Shown: piece by piece, positions 1 to 5,819 of the stretch | Layout: each line of letters starts with the position of its first letter | Position numbering within the stretch: the first letter of the stretch is position 1 | NCBI GenBank assembly: GCA_014377795.1 | Contig: JACMOY010000110.1 | Span: forward strand, 1 to 6,062 | Length of the DNA: 6,062 nt | Direction of reading: 5' to 3' | DNA from: Actinomycetota bacterium | Lineage (GTDB): Bacteria > Actinomycetota > Actinomycetes > Actinomycetales > Angustibacteraceae | The notes under the pieces: model-generated | What the model was told of the DNA's origin: nothing | The model's input: the letters and a program-made list of their open reading frames with translations, nothing else | Database searches by the model: none | Made by a program: the position numbers and the translations under genes

Positions 1-108
1 ACCCCGCGCCTGCTGTCGGTGCACCCGCTCGCCCGGCCGACCGCCACAGCGGGCGCCGTGGGCCTGCAGTCGTTGACCTCACATGACGACACCTGCCGGC
101 GCCCCTGA
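1..108 (+). CDS. Possible C-terminal tail of an upstream gene (partial)
   Basis: Frame 1 is open from the window edge to a TGA at 106-108, giving about 35 residues. I do not recognise the peptide. The only support is codon bias: nearly every codon before position 80 ends in G or C, unlike the other two forward frames. The minus-strand frame sharing the same third positions looks equally GC-rich, so the strand is not certain. If real, its end overlaps the putative SRPBCC start at 83 by 26 nt. It could also be non-coding. Confidence 0.25.
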   Translation, partial: TPRLLSVHPLARPTATAGAVGLQSLTSHDDTCRRP

Positions 109-245
109 CGACGCCCTCGAGCCGGTTCGTCGCGGGAGCACTGCCTGCCCAGAAGCGCTGTGGGCCGTGCTCGCCGACGGGTGGCCGTACGCCTCCCGAG
201 ACGCTGCAGCAGACGACGCTGATGGCCGAGGGCCGCGCCGGCTGA
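83..245 (+). pseudogene. SRPBCC (START/Bet v1-like) family remnant with the middle deleted
   Basis: From the ATG at 83 the frame reads a segment (residues 13-38, roughly EPVRRGSTACPEALWAVLAD followed by GWPYAS) resembling the N-terminal strand and helix of actinobacterial SRPBCC proteins. These are small hydrophobic-ligand-binding or polyketide-cyclase-like proteins, usually about 150 aa. After about position 196 this frame loses family character. In the +1 frame, 195-242 reads PETLQQTTLMAEGRAG and then TGA at 243-245, which resembles the family's usual C-terminal helix (ETLRRL..LAEGRA type). About 95 central residues, including the beta-sheet core, are missing and the frame changes at the junction near 191-198. 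The remnant's stop lies 6 nt from the convergent oxidoreductase stop, which suggests the original gene end is kept. As I recall, SRPBCC genes often sit beside this oxidoreductase in actinobacteria. Assignment is from remembered family patterns, not a search. An assembly collapse would look the same. Confidence 0.5.
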
Positions 246-251
246 CCGGCG

Positions 252-1886
252 TCAGCGCGGCGCGCGGTAGACCAGGTCGAGCAGTGCGGACGACGAACGC
301 CGGCGCAGCGGCCCGAGCACCGGGGCCGCATCGCGCAGCGCAGCCCGGGCGGCCAGGTAACCGCACCCACCGTGCACTCCCCCGCCGGGATGCGTTGCGG
401 CACTGGCGAGGTAGAGCCGGTCGACGACCGTCCGCGCGCCACCTGGCCCCGGCGTGGGCCGGAAGACCAGCTGCTGGTGCAGCTGGGCGGTCCCCCCGTT
501 GACGGCACCGCCGACGAGGTTGGCGTCGTCGTCCTGCAGGTCGCGCGGCCGCTGGACGACGCGGTCGAGCACCAGGTCGCGGAACCCCGGCGCGTGCCGC
601 TCGAGCACGTCCTCCATGTTGGCGGCCACCTGGTCGGCGACCTCACGGCCGGTGAGACCGCTGGGCACGTGGGTGTAGGCCCACATGCTCTCGGTGCCCG
701 CCGGGGAGCGGGACGGGTCGGTCGTGGTCATCTGGCCGACCAGGCCGAACGGCGCCCGCGGCACCCGCCGGCTGCGCAGGTCGGCGTTCCAGCGCACCAG
801 CCCCTCGACGGCGCCGATCGGCCGGCCGTCCTCGTCCAGGTCGGCGCCCACGTGCACGGTGCCCGCACCGTGCGCCGCGGCGGCGCGCCACGGCGCCGGA
901 GCCGACAGCGCGTAGTCGATCTTGACGGTGCCGAGGTCCCAGTCGAAGCGGGTGAGGTCGTCGCGCAGCCGGGCGGGCACGACGTCCTCGGGCAGCAGGG
1001 CGCCGTACAACGCGGTCGCGGAGACGTCGGCCAGCACCGCCCGGCGCGCCGCGACCTCGTGGCCGGCGCCGGTGCGCACCCCCACCGCCCGACCCCCGGA
1101 GACGACGATCTCGGTGACGGCGTCGCCGGTGATGACCTGGGCGCCCGCGGACACCGCGCGACGACGCAGCGCCTCGGCCAGCTGACCCGCGCCGCCGGCC
1201 GGCACCGGGAACCCGACGTCCTGGCCGAGCATGAGCAGCAGCCACCCGAAGGTCCCGCTGATGGCGCCGTCGATCGGCGCGTCGGCGTGCATCGCGTTGC
1301 CGGCGAGCAACCGCCGGCCCAGCTCGCCTGCGAACAGCTCCTCACCCATCCGGGTCGCCGGCAGCGTGGCGAACCGCGCGAGGCGCAGCGCGTCGGCAGT
1401 GCCGAGCCGCGACAGCAGCCGGATGGCGGACCCCACCGGCGGCCAGGCGGTGAGCAGGGTGTCCAGCAGCGGGTCGCGGATCGCCTGCCACTGCTCGACC
1501 AGGCGCAGCCAGGCGTCGCGGTCGGCTGCGGCGTCCTCGCCGAGGGCGTCCGCCGTGCGCTGGGGGTCACGGTGCACCAGCGCACCCACCTCGTCGTCGG
1601 CGCCGTGCGGGTGCGCGACGACCGACGGGGCGTGCACCCAGCGCAGCCCGTGCGCACCCAGGTCGAGACCGCGGATCACCGGTGAGGCCGCGCCGAGGGG
1701 GTAGAACGCGCTGAACCGGTCGACGGTGAACCCCGGGTGCCCCTCGCGCGAGCGGACCGCCCCGCCCACCTCGTCCTGGCCCTCGAGCACCACGACGTCC
1801 CACCCGGCGTCCGCGAGCACGGCCGCGGCCACCAGGCCGTGGTGGCCGGCACCGATGATGACGGCGTCGGAGCTGGTGCGGGTCAT
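252..1886 (-). CDS. FAD-dependent oxidoreductase, phytoene desaturase/PYROXD2-like
   Basis: This 544-aa protein has the two-dinucleotide-binding-domain flavoprotein architecture. The N-terminus carries a Rossmann FAD motif, G12-A-G14-HH-G17, then the acidic residue ending strand 2 (E35, in VVVLEGQDEVGG) and the following GG pair (41-42). The C-terminus has the second conserved FAD-contact region, LYLASAATHPGGGVHGG (491-507), typical of CrtI-like and PYROXD2-like amine-oxidase-superfamily proteins. Length matches the family (about 510-550 aa). It should be a cytosolic or membrane-peripheral FAD enzyme oxidising or desaturating a hydrophobic substrate. The substrate is not readable and no carotenoid genes are nearby, so I do not call it CrtI. 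The ATG at 1886 is chosen because the Rossmann motif begins a few residues later. No Shine-Dalgarno sequence precedes it; a weak -10-like CAGACT (1894-1899 on the minus strand) 7 nt upstream is compatible with a leaderless transcript. It is convergent with the SRPBCC remnant and divergent from the SDR gene. Confidence 0.9.
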   Translation of the reverse strand: MTRTSSDAVIIGAGHHGLVAAAVLADAGWDVVVLEGQDEVGGAVRSREGHPGFTVDRFSAFYPLGAASPVIRGLDLGAHGLRWVHAPSVVAHPHGADDEVGALVHRDPQRTADALGEDAAADRDAWLRLVEQWQAIRDPLLDTLLTAWPPVGSAIRLLSRLGTADALRLARFATLPATRMGEELFAGELGRRLLAGNAMHADAPIDGAISGTFGWLLLMLGQDVGFPVPAGGAGQLAEALRRRAVSAGAQVITGDAVTEIVVSGGRAVGVRTGAGHEVAARRAVLADVSATALYGALLPEDVVPARLRDDLTRFDWDLGTVKIDYALSAPAPWRAAAAHGAGTVHVGADLDEDGRPIGAVEGLVRWNADLRSRRVPRAPFGLVGQMTTTDPSRSPAGTESMWAYTHVPSGLTGREVADQVAANMEDVLERHAPGFRDLVLDRVVQRPRDLQDDDANLVGGAVNGGTAQLHQQLVFRPTPGPGGARTVVDRLYLASAATHPGGGVHGGCGYLAARAALRDAAPVLGPLRRRSSSALLDLVYRAPR

Positions 1887-2055
1887 GACGGCGAGTCTGT
1901 CCGAACCGCGGGGCGGGCGCTATCGCGGGCAGTGGCGGCCCCACGAGCCGGGTTCGCGTCAGCGTGACTCCCTCGGCGGTGGTGCCCGCGTGTCGGGCCT
2001 GGTCTGAGTGAGAGGATCAGCGCCGCACCCACCCGGCAGCGACGAGGGGACTCAC

Positions 2056-2802
2056 ATGGCAGGGCTCGAAGGACGCGTGGCACTGGTCACCGGCGGCGCA
2101 CGCGGCATCGGGGCGGCGACCGCCCGGCGGCTGCACGCGGACGGCGCCCGGGTCGCCGTCCTCGACCTGGACGAGGCGGCCGCGAGCCACACCGCCTCGC
2201 AGACCGGCGGGATCGGCATCGGCTGCGACGTCACCGATGGCGCAGCCGTCGAGGCCGCCGTCGAGCGTGTCGTCGCCGAGCTCGGTGGACTGCACATCCT
2301 GGTCAACAACGCCGGCGTCACCCGCGACAACCTGCTGTTCAAGCTCACCGAGTCCGACTGGGACACGGTGATGAACGTGCACCTCAAGGGCGCCTTCAAC
2401 GCGAGCAAGGCGGCGCAGAAGCACATGGTCGCGGCGAAGTGGGGCCGCATCGTCAACCTGTCCAGCGTCTCGGCGCTGGGCAACCGCGGACAGGCCAACT
2501 ACGCCGCCGCCAAGATGGGGCTGCAGGGCTTCACCCGCACGCTCGCCATCGAGCTCGGCCCGTTCGGGGTCACCGTGAACGCCGTGGCACCCGGTTTCGT
2601 CGTCACCGACATGACCGACGCGACGGCGGCCCGCCTCGGCATCACACCCGAGCAGCTGCGGGAGGCCTCGGCCCAGGCCGTGCCCGTGCGTCGGGTGGGG
2701 TCCCCCGACGACATCGCGAACGCCATCGCGTTCTTCGCCAGCGAGCCGTCCTCGTTCGTCACCGGGCAGACGCTGTACGTCGACGGCGGCGCCAAGATCT
2801 GA
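2056..2802 (+). CDS. fabG: Short-chain dehydrogenase/reductase, FabG-like 3-oxoacyl reductase
   Basis: A 248-aa classical SDR, close to FabG length. It has the cofactor motif TGGARGIG (12-19), NNAG (84-87), structural N107, catalytic S136, Y149 and K153 (YAAAK), the PG turn at 179-180, and the C-terminal SSFVTGQTLYVDGG (232-245) typical of FabG. It likely interconverts 3-oxoacyl and 3-hydroxyacyl thioesters (ACP or CoA) in the cytosol. D37 ends strand 2 (VLDLDE); in classical SDRs an Asp there favours NAD(H) over NADP(H), so a 3-hydroxyacyl-CoA dehydrogenase role is as plausible as fatty-acid synthesis. I chose the ATG at 2056 because GAGGGGA (2044-2050) lies 5 nt upstream and the protein then starts just before the first beta strand. 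An in-frame GTG at 2008 would add 16 unsupported residues. The DMT gene follows after 7 nt, suggesting an operon. FabG-like is firm; the physiological role is not. Confidence 0.9.
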   Translation: MAGLEGRVALVTGGARGIGAATARRLHADGARVAVLDLDEAAASHTASQTGGIGIGCDVTDGAAVEAAVERVVAELGGLHILVNNAGVTRDNLLFKLTESDWDTVMNVHLKGAFNASKAAQKHMVAAKWGRIVNLSSVSALGNRGQANYAAAKMGLQGFTRTLAIELGPFGVTVNAVAPGFVVTDMTDATAARLGITPEQLREASAQAVPVRRVGSPDDIANAIAFFASEPSSFVTGQTLYVDGGAKI

Positions 2803-2809
2803 GCGCGGC

Positions 2810-3595
2810 GTGAGCGCCGGCCTGCTGGGTGCGATCGGGGCGGCCCTCGCCTACGGCCTCGGCACCGCGCTGCAGGCGCTCGGGGCCCGGCGGGCGGCTG
2901 CCCGGTCGTCATCCGCGCTGCTGCACCCGCTGACCCTCGCTGGGACCGCCCTGGACGGTGCCGGCGTCCTGCTCGCGATCGTGGCGCTGCGCTCGCTGCC
3001 GCTGTACGCCGTGCAGGCCGTGGTCTCCGGCAACCTCGCCGTGGCGGCGCTGGCCGCCAGACTGCTGCTCGGTCAGCGTCTGGGCCGCCGCCACGTCCTC
3101 GCGGTGCTCGTCGTCACCGCCGGGCTGGCCGTGGTCGGCGCCTCGGCGGGCCCCGACACAGCCGTCGTGGCCCCGGGCTGGCTGACCGTGCTGCTGCTCG
3201 TCGTCGCCGCACTGACGGCCGCGGCGCTGGCGCTGGACACCGTGCGTCCGCGGGCCGGCGGCGTTCACCTCGGGCTGGTCGCCGGCTGCGGCTTCGCGGC
3301 GTACGCCGTCGCCGTGCGGACGCTGCCCGACCTCGCGGTCACCACGCTGCTGACGTCACCCGCCGCCTGGGCCGGTGCCGTGGCCGGCAGCGCGGCGTTC
3401 CTCACGCTGCTGCGTGGGCTGCAGCGGGCGTCGGTCGCGGCGGTCACCGGGCCCCTCGTCGTCGCCGAGACGGTGCTGCCAGGTGTGGCCGGGGTGGTGG
3501 CGCTCGGTGACCGGCCGGCCGCCGTGGCCGTGGCCGGCGTCGTGCTCGCGGTCATCGGTGCCGTGGTCCTCGCCGACACCCGGGTCAGGACGTGA
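2810..3595 (+). CDS. DMT (drug/metabolite transporter)-type integral membrane protein
   Basis: A 261-aa, extremely Ala/Val/Leu-rich protein with about nine predictable hydrophobic segments, at roughly 4-22, 40-60, 65-86, 93-112, 121-141, 150-170, 180-202, 212-232 and 235-257. The N-terminal pattern [17 protein letters not shown], the small-residue-rich helices and the duplicated look of the two halves (each with a segment ending in a V/G-rich helix) fit the DMT/EamA-like superfamily, in the branch with a YG.G..LQA.GAR first helix. It would act in the cytoplasmic membrane; the transported compound is unknown. The GTG start at 2810 is 7 nt after the fabG stop, and only a weak GAGCG-like sequence precedes it, so translation may be coupled to fabG. 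Its last codon runs into a candidate promoter for the downstream cold-shock gene. Membrane protein is certain; transporter assignment is by family resemblance. Confidence 0.8.
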   Translation: MSAGLLGAIGAALAYGLGTALQALGARRAAARSSSALLHPLTLAGTALDGAGVLLAIVALRSLPLYAVQAVVSGNLAVAALAARLLLGQRLGRRHVLAVLVVTAGLAVVGASAGPDTAVVAPGWLTVLLLVVAALTAAALALDTVRPRAGGVHLGLVAGCGFAAYAVAVRTLPDLAVTTLLTSPAAWAGAVAGSAAFLTLLRGLQRASVAAVTGPLVVAETVLPGVAGVVALGDRPAAVAVAGVVLAVIGAVVLADTRVRT

Positions 3596-3601
3596 TAGCG
3601 T
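3573..3601 (+). promoter_or_regulatory. Candidate primary-sigma promoter of the cold-shock gene
   Basis: CCGACA (3573-3578; four of six match TTGACA) is separated by exactly 17 bp from TAGCGT (3596-3601; TANNNT). The bases TGA just before it provide an extended -10 TG. It overlaps the 3' end and stop codon of the membrane-protein gene. The predicted transcript start near 3608 would give a leader of about 166 nt. No TA dinucleotide occurs from about 3673 to 3760, so no TANNNT -10 is available closer to the cold-shock start. This is inferred from pattern matching only. Confidence 0.45.
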
Positions 3602-3640
3602 TTACCGCGGTTGCAGTTGCAGTTCCTCGATCGTTGTCAC

Positions 3641-3670
3641 GACGTCCGCGGACCAACGTCCGTGGGCGTT
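3641..3670 (+). terminator. Terminator-shaped hairpin in the cold-shock leader (attenuator candidate)
   Basis: Positions 3641-3653 pair with 3658-3670 without interruption: 13 pairs, four of them G-U wobbles, closed by the tetraloop CAAC (3654-3657). The right arm runs directly into TTTT (3669-3672) and then CTCGTTGT. This is the form of an intrinsic terminator. It lies downstream of the candidate cold-shock promoter and about 100 nt before the start codon. It may end fabG/DMT transcription, act as a conditional attenuator for the cold-shock gene, or both. Confidence 0.6.
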
Positions 3671-3692
3671 TTCTCGTTGTGGGGCCTCGTGC

Positions 3693-3769
3693 CCTCCTCG
3701 GTGGGACGTCGAACACCGCGGCAGCCCGGACCGGCACACGGTCGGTCCGTCCCGCACCACATCAGGAGG
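3693..3769 (+). promoter_or_regulatory. Potential long-range SD-sequestering pairing in the cold-shock leader
   Basis: CCTCCT at 3693-3698 is exactly complementary to the AGGAGG ribosome-binding core at 3764-3769. The intervening 65 nt contains a local hairpin: CGGACCG (3727-3733) with CGGTCCG (3743-3749). That hairpin would bring the two elements closer in space. This geometry could hide the SD in one conformation. The pairing is only 6 bp and mismatched on both sides, so it is a hypothesis. Confidence 0.3.
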
Positions 3770-3773
3770 ATCC

Positions 3774-3977
3774 ATGTCCCAGGGCGCAGTCAAGTGGTTC
3801 AACGCCGAGAAGGGTTTCGGCTTCATCGCTCAGGACGGCGGCGGCGCTGACGTCTTCGTGCACTACTCGGCGATCGCGACGGACGGCTACCGTTCGCTCG
3901 ACGAGAACCAGCGCGTCGAGTTCGACGTCACGCAGGGCCCGAAGGGCCCCCAGGCGGAGAACGTCCGCCCCATCTGA
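3774..3977 (+). CDS. Cold-shock domain protein (CspA family)
   Basis: A complete 67-aa single cold-shock domain, the standard length. It has the OB-fold nucleic-acid-binding motifs KWFN (7-10), RNP1 KGFGFI (13-18) and RNP2 VFVHY (27-31), and ends with the usual AENVRPI. Aromatic residues W8, F15, F17, F28, H30 and Y31 form the expected single-stranded RNA/DNA-binding face. Members melt RNA secondary structure and act as cytosolic RNA chaperones, either cold-induced or constitutive. The start is well fixed: AGGAGG at 3764-3769 sits 4 nt before the ATG. The gene appears monocistronic, with its own long structured leader upstream and an intrinsic terminator directly downstream. CspA family is certain; which paralogue it is, and whether cold induces it, cannot be told. 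Confidence 0.97.
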   Translation: MSQGAVKWFNAEKGFGFIAQDGGGADVFVHYSAIATDGYRSLDENQRVEFDVTQGPKGPQAENVRPI

Positions 3978-4003
3978 TCCACTCAACCGGGTAACCGGTC
4001 GCG

Positions 4004-4032
4004 AAGGGCCCCGCCATCACGGCGGGGCCTTT
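4004..4032 (+). terminator. Intrinsic terminator of the cold-shock gene
   Basis: The arm 4004-4015 pairs continuously with 4021-4032 (12 pairs, one G-U) around the 5-nt loop ATCAC. The core is GGCCCCGCC/GGCGGGGCC, flanked by AA on the left and TTT on the right, followed by CGTGCGTT. It begins 26 nt after the cold-shock stop. It also lies between convergent genes, 26 bp past the stop of the minus-strand App1-like gene. The minus-strand T-tract is poorer, so bidirectional action is possible but unproven. Confidence 0.85.
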
Positions 4033-4058
4033 CGTGCGTTCGGTGCTCTCACATGACG

Positions 4059-5120
4059 TCAGCGCAGGGTGCCGTCATCCAGCAGCCCGAGCCGCCGCAG
4101 CTGCCCGACCAGCTCGTGCCCGTTGGCGCCGCGCACCCATGGCACGCGGTCACCCGCGGTTCCCGCGACGGCGTCGCGCGCGCCGGGCAGCGGCACCGGC
4201 AGCCCGTGGGTGAGGACCTGCTCGGCTGCGGCGAGCTCGCGCACGGCCACGAAGCGGACGTCGTCCGGCCGGGCCCACACGATCTCGCCGTACAGCTGCG
4301 GGTCGTGCTGGCCGTCGTCGCCCACGAGCACCCAGGTCAGCTGGGGCAGGTCGTCGACCAGGCGGCGCAGGGTGGCCCGTTTGTGGTCCGGGCCGGACCT
4401 GAACCAGCCCTCGGGCGTCGGACCCCAGTCGGTCAGCAGCATCGGGCCCGCCGGGAAGCCCCGCCGGTCCAGGAACCGGCGCAGCGCCGGCGCCACGTTC
4501 CAGGCGCCGGTCGAGACGTAGACGACGAACGCGTCGGGTTCCCCGGCCCGCACGGTGCGGTAGAACTCCGGCATCCCGGGCACGGGGGTGCGTGACTCCT
4601 CGTGCCGGACGAAGGTGTTCCAGAAGGCGAGCAACGGGCGCGGCAGGGCGGTCACGAGCACCGTGTCGTCGATGTCGCTGATGACGCCCAGCCGCTCGTG
4701 CGGTCCCACCACCCGCAGCGCTGCCGACACGGGTGGCGAGTCGGCGATGCTGAGCCGCGCGCAGGTCCAGCCGGGGTCCAGCCGCGCCGGCAGCACCACG
4801 TCGACGTACCCCCCGCGCCCGGTCTCGACGACGTGCCGCTCGCCACCGACCTCGACGGTGATCGGCACCCCGCTCACCTTGGCGCTGACGAAGTGCCGCC
4901 ACCCGCGGGTCACCAGCGCGCTGCGGTCACCGACCCCCGGCGGGGCGAGCAGCACGCGGGCCAGCACCCGCACCCAGCCCGCGCTGCCGTACCCCGTGTA
5001 CGCGATGACCTGGGGCTGCCAGCCGCGCCGGCGCATCAGCCGCGCCGCCGCCCGGTTCACCGCGTCCTCGAGCCGGGCGGCACGGTGCAGCACCGCTTGC
5101 TGGGGGCCGGGGGAGGTCAC
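4059..5120 (-). CDS. App1-type phosphatase-like protein (DUF2183, HAD-like)
   Basis: A 353-aa protein. Residues about 60-140 form a beta-rich accessory region (ITVEVGGERHVVETGRGGYV), followed by a HAD-like catalytic domain. This has motif I DIDDT (149-153; presumed nucleophile D149, acid/base D151), motif II VST (202-204), motif III lysine K247 in PDHK, and motif IV GDDGQHD (267-273; D268, D269). The order and the distinctive GDDGQHDPQLY signature match the App1/DUF2183 family, whose yeast founder App1 is a Mg2+-dependent phosphatidate phosphatase. Bacterial substrates are, to my knowledge, not settled, so lipid phosphatase is an inference. No signal peptide or membrane helix is visible. The start is GTG at 5118-5120. 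A TAGGGT element lies exactly 6 nt upstream and no well-placed AGGAGG exists, so translation may be leaderless. It diverges from the flavin reductase gene across 45 bp. Confidence 0.9.
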   Translation of the reverse strand: MTSPGPQQAVLHRAARLEDAVNRAAARLMRRRGWQPQVIAYTGYGSAGWVRVLARVLLAPPGVGDRSALVTRGWRHFVSAKVSGVPITVEVGGERHVVETGRGGYVDVVLPARLDPGWTCARLSIADSPPVSAALRVVGPHERLGVISDIDDTVLVTALPRPLLAFWNTFVRHEESRTPVPGMPEFYRTVRAGEPDAFVVYVSTGAWNVAPALRRFLDRRGFPAGPMLLTDWGPTPEGWFRSGPDHKRATLRRLVDDLPQLTWVLVGDDGQHDPQLYGEIVWARPDDVRFVAVRELAAAEQVLTHGLPVPLPGARDAVAGTAGDRVPWVRGANGHELVGQLRRLGLLDDGTLR

Positions 5121-5126
5121 ACCCCC

Positions 5127-5132
5127 ACCCTA
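5127..5132 (-). promoter_or_regulatory. Candidate -10 element for the App1-like gene (leaderless)
   Basis: Read on the minus strand, TAGGGT (TANNNT) is followed by six bases, GGGGGT, and then the GTG start. A transcript starting 7 nt after the -10 would begin at the start codon itself. No good -35 is seen at 16-18 bp. The G-run next to the start could alternatively act as a poor, too-close ribosome-binding site. Confidence 0.4.
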
Positions 5133-5153
5133 CGAGCGCGTCGCGGTTGCACC

Positions 5154-5159
5154 TACGGT
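5154..5159 (+). promoter_or_regulatory. Candidate -10 element for the flavin reductase gene (leaderless)
   Basis: TACGGT (TANNNT) is followed by six bases, GGCGCG, and then the GTG start at 5166, the same geometry as the opposing App1-like gene. No Shine-Dalgarno sequence is present. The expected -35 position (about 5131-5136) has no good match and overlaps the opposing -10, so the two promoters would share a polymerase-binding site. Confidence 0.4.
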
Positions 5160-5165
5160 GGCGCG

Positions 5166-5798
5166 GTGGCCACCCCTCAAGACCCTGTCTCAGGTGACCG
5201 GCTCAGCGTCAGCGTCGCCGACCTGCCCGCGGGCGGCACCTACCCGTGGCTGACAGCCACCGTGGTCCCCCGGCCCATCGCGTGGGTCAGCACCCTGGAC
5301 GCCGATGGGTTGCTGAACCTCGCCCCGCACTCGTTCTTCACGGTGGCCTCGGCCGAGCCCCCGATCGTGGCCTTCACCTCGGTGGGCACCAAGGACACGC
5401 TGAGCAACATCCGCGCGACCGGTGAGTTCGTGGTCAACCTGACCCCGCGCCGGCTCGCCGACCAGGTGAACGTCACCGGCACGAACTTCCCGCCCGGCGT
5501 CGACGAGCTGGCCGAGGCCGGTCTGACCGCCCAGCCCAGCGACGTCGTCGCCCCGCCGCGGGTGGCCGAGTCGCCGGTGGCGATCGAGTGCGTCAGTGAG
5601 GGTGAGCGAAACTTCGGGCGCAGCACGATGGTCTTCGGGCGCGTGGTGCACCTGTCGGTGTGGGCCAGCGTGCTCGCCCCGGACGGGCTGCCCGACGTCC
5701 GCCTGCTCGATCCCGTCAGCCGGCTCGGCCGCGAGGAGTGGGGGGCGCTGGGCGAGGTCTTCTCCCTCGTCCGCCCCCGCTACCACTCCCCCACCTGA
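5166..5798 (+). CDS. Flavin reductase family protein (FMN-binding split barrel)
   Basis: A 210-aa protein of the DIM6/NTAB-type flavin reductase-like family. The N-terminal FMN-binding stretch is visible as TVVPRPIAWVST (32-43), then DGLLNLAPHSFF (47-58), SAEPPIV (62-68) and the KDTLSNI segment (76-82). The C-terminus has the family's RLGREEW..LGEVFSLVRPRY pattern. Members bind FMN in a homodimeric split barrel. Some use NAD(P)H to supply reduced flavin to monooxygenases; others have unknown roles. No partner oxygenase lies in this window, so the specific reaction is open. The GTG at 5166 gives a start 30-odd residues before the FMN-binding motif, normal for the family. Longer in-frame extension upstream is antisense to the App1-like gene and is not real. 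The gene is followed by a large hairpin shared with the convergent GNAT gene. Confidence 0.88.
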   Translation: MATPQDPVSGDRLSVSVADLPAGGTYPWLTATVVPRPIAWVSTLDADGLLNLAPHSFFTVASAEPPIVAFTSVGTKDTLSNIRATGEFVVNLTPRRLADQVNVTGTNFPPGVDELAEAGLTAQPSDVVAPPRVAESPVAIECVSEGERNFGRSTMVFGRVVHLSVWASVLAPDGLPDVRLLDPVSRLGREEWGALGEVFSLVRPRYHSPT

Positions 5799-5819
5799 CC
5801 TCCCCCCGGCCCCAACCCC

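Noticed and set aside
728..1657. Second minus-strand open frame inside the oxidoreductase (309 codons)
   Set aside because: It is an out-of-frame reading of the same gene, with an Arg/Ser/Pro/Thr-rich composition and no domain.
372..1685. Long plus-strand open frame (437 codons) antisense to the oxidoreductase
   Set aside because: It is the shadow of the FAD oxidoreductase in a GC-rich genome. Its protein is low-complexity, rich in G, R, V and H, with no recognisable motif, whereas the opposite strand encodes clear FAD motifs at both ends.
2008..2055. GTG at 2008 as the start of the FabG-like gene
   Set aside because: The ATG at 2056 has GAGGGGA 5 nt upstream and gives the normal SDR N-terminus; the extra 16 residues look non-coding.
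1887..2055. Shared regulatory region between the oxidoreductase and FabG-like genes
   Set aside because: I looked for paired -35/-10 elements and operators and found only weak matches (such as GAGGAT at 2012-2017 with no -35), not enough to annotate.
3604..3721. Three copies of CCGCGG (3605-3610, 3646-3651, 3716-3721) and a tandem TTGCAG (3611-3622) as regulatory repeats
   Set aside because: Short GC-rich palindromes are expected at this base composition. The first copy could pair with the terminator arm as an antiterminator, but it begins before the predicted transcript start.
3985..3998. Direct repeat AACCGG-GT-AACCGG between the cold-shock gene and its terminator
   Set aside because: It is only 6 bp, and nothing links it to a known site.
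3592..4056. Plus-strand open frame (154 codons) overlapping the cold-shock gene in another frame
   Set aside because: It is Arg/Ser/Thr-rich and crosses both the leader hairpin and the terminator; the cold-shock protein is in the other frame.
4602..5165. Upstream in-frame extension of the flavin reductase to 4602
   Set aside because: It is antisense to the App1-like gene and has no family similarity; the GTG at 5166 with its own -10-like element fits the family length.
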